A stretch of 64,000 nt of DNA, taken from positions 62,001 to 126,000 of the forward strand of contig NZ_VOHQ01000011.1 in assembly GCF_009192765.1 (NCBI RefSeq). The letters run 5' to 3'. A program made the translations under genes and the position numbers. Source of the stretch: Agriterribacter humi (GTDB lineage: Bacteria; Bacteroidota; Bacteroidia; Chitinophagales; Chitinophagaceae). Of this stretch, positions 63,910-64,000 are shown in pieces. The notes under the pieces were generated by a model, which worked only from the letters and a program-made list of their open reading frames with translations, had not been told where the DNA came from and did no database searches. The first letter of the stretch is position 1. The number at the start of each line of letters is the position of its first letter.

Positions 63910-64000
63910 ATGTCCGATAAAACCTGCATAATAATCGTTGGTCCTACGGCAGCAGGTAAAACAGAACTGTCTCTGCAATTAGCGGAATATTTTGATACAG
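63910..64000 (+). CDS. miaA: tRNA dimethylallyltransferase, start only
   Basis: Thirty residues are visible before the window ends. They begin at ATG 63910 and include the P-loop [20 protein letters not shown], which matches the N-terminus of MiaA, the enzyme that adds a dimethylallyl group to A37 of tRNA. The identification rests on this one motif, so other P-loop kinases are possible but less likely. Confidence 0.75.
   Translation, partial: MSDKTCIIIVGPTAAGKTELSLQLAEYFDT

Overview
The window comes from a Bacteroidota chromosome, most likely a member of the Chitinophagaceae or a close relative. The case rests on the gene families (DUF4270, DUF4907, DUF4835, DUF4296, DUF2723, a TonB-dependent receptor with a carboxypeptidase-like N-domain, a Bacteroidota-type omega subunit, LytS/LytTR pairs), on many lipoprotein signals, and on Bacteroidota-type promoters (TTTG, then TAnnTTTG). 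No rRNA, tRNA, CRISPR array or intact insertion sequence was seen.

Layout. 1-2016: accessory edge, with a truncated Type ISP-like restriction/helicase gene divergent from an XRE regulator; between them lies a helically phased array of TAAAG motifs. 2181-4582: a CrtO-like membrane protein, a Tat-exported alpha/beta hydrolase and a ParE-type toxin-antitoxin pair. 4742-11594: amino-sugar catabolism (nagB, sugar permease, nagA), a PVC-type cytochrome lipoprotein and a GntR/LacI-type regulator. 11714-18313: a LytS/LytTR two-component pair, a lone LytTR protein, and a divergent surface cluster (kelch lipoprotein plus DUF4907 on one side, DUF4270 lipoprotein plus outer-membrane protein on the other). 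18424-22515: glycosyltransferase, TonB receptor and a His/Cys-rich small protein. 22618-23782: decaying genes with an in-frame stop and frameshifts. 23849-35426: DUF2723 membrane protein, ABC-F ATPase, MATE pump, nucleoside-type permease with a Gfo/Idh/MocA oxidoreductase, and aspartate kinase.

35845-47296: ssb, YceI, GtrA, a tandem terminator-like repeat, an unknown protein, a membrane protein with a NarL-type two-component system, dnaK, a MauG-type peroxidase, a phosphoesterase, and an operon coding a glycosyltransferase-HAD phosphatase fusion followed by a universal stress protein. 47538-55041: an RNA-binding protein, rpsF-rpsR-rplI, htpG, a small inverted-repeat element, and a methyltransferase-recJ-polyprenyl synthase operon. 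55225-64000: OmpA-family protein, then a housekeeping run of bamD, omega-like subunit, coaBC, DUF4835 and DUF4296, followed by an unknown gene, cca, a pRiA4b ORF-3-like gene and the start of miaA.

Most genes are ordinary housekeeping or carbohydrate functions. The least explained parts are the LytTR-linked kelch/DUF4907/DUF4270/OMP cluster, the glycosyltransferase-HAD fusion beside the stress protein, the tandem hairpin array near 38 kb, the phased operator array near 1.6 kb, two small unlisted ORFs (29530 and 61742), and a roughly 154-bp MITE-like element near 51.5 kb.
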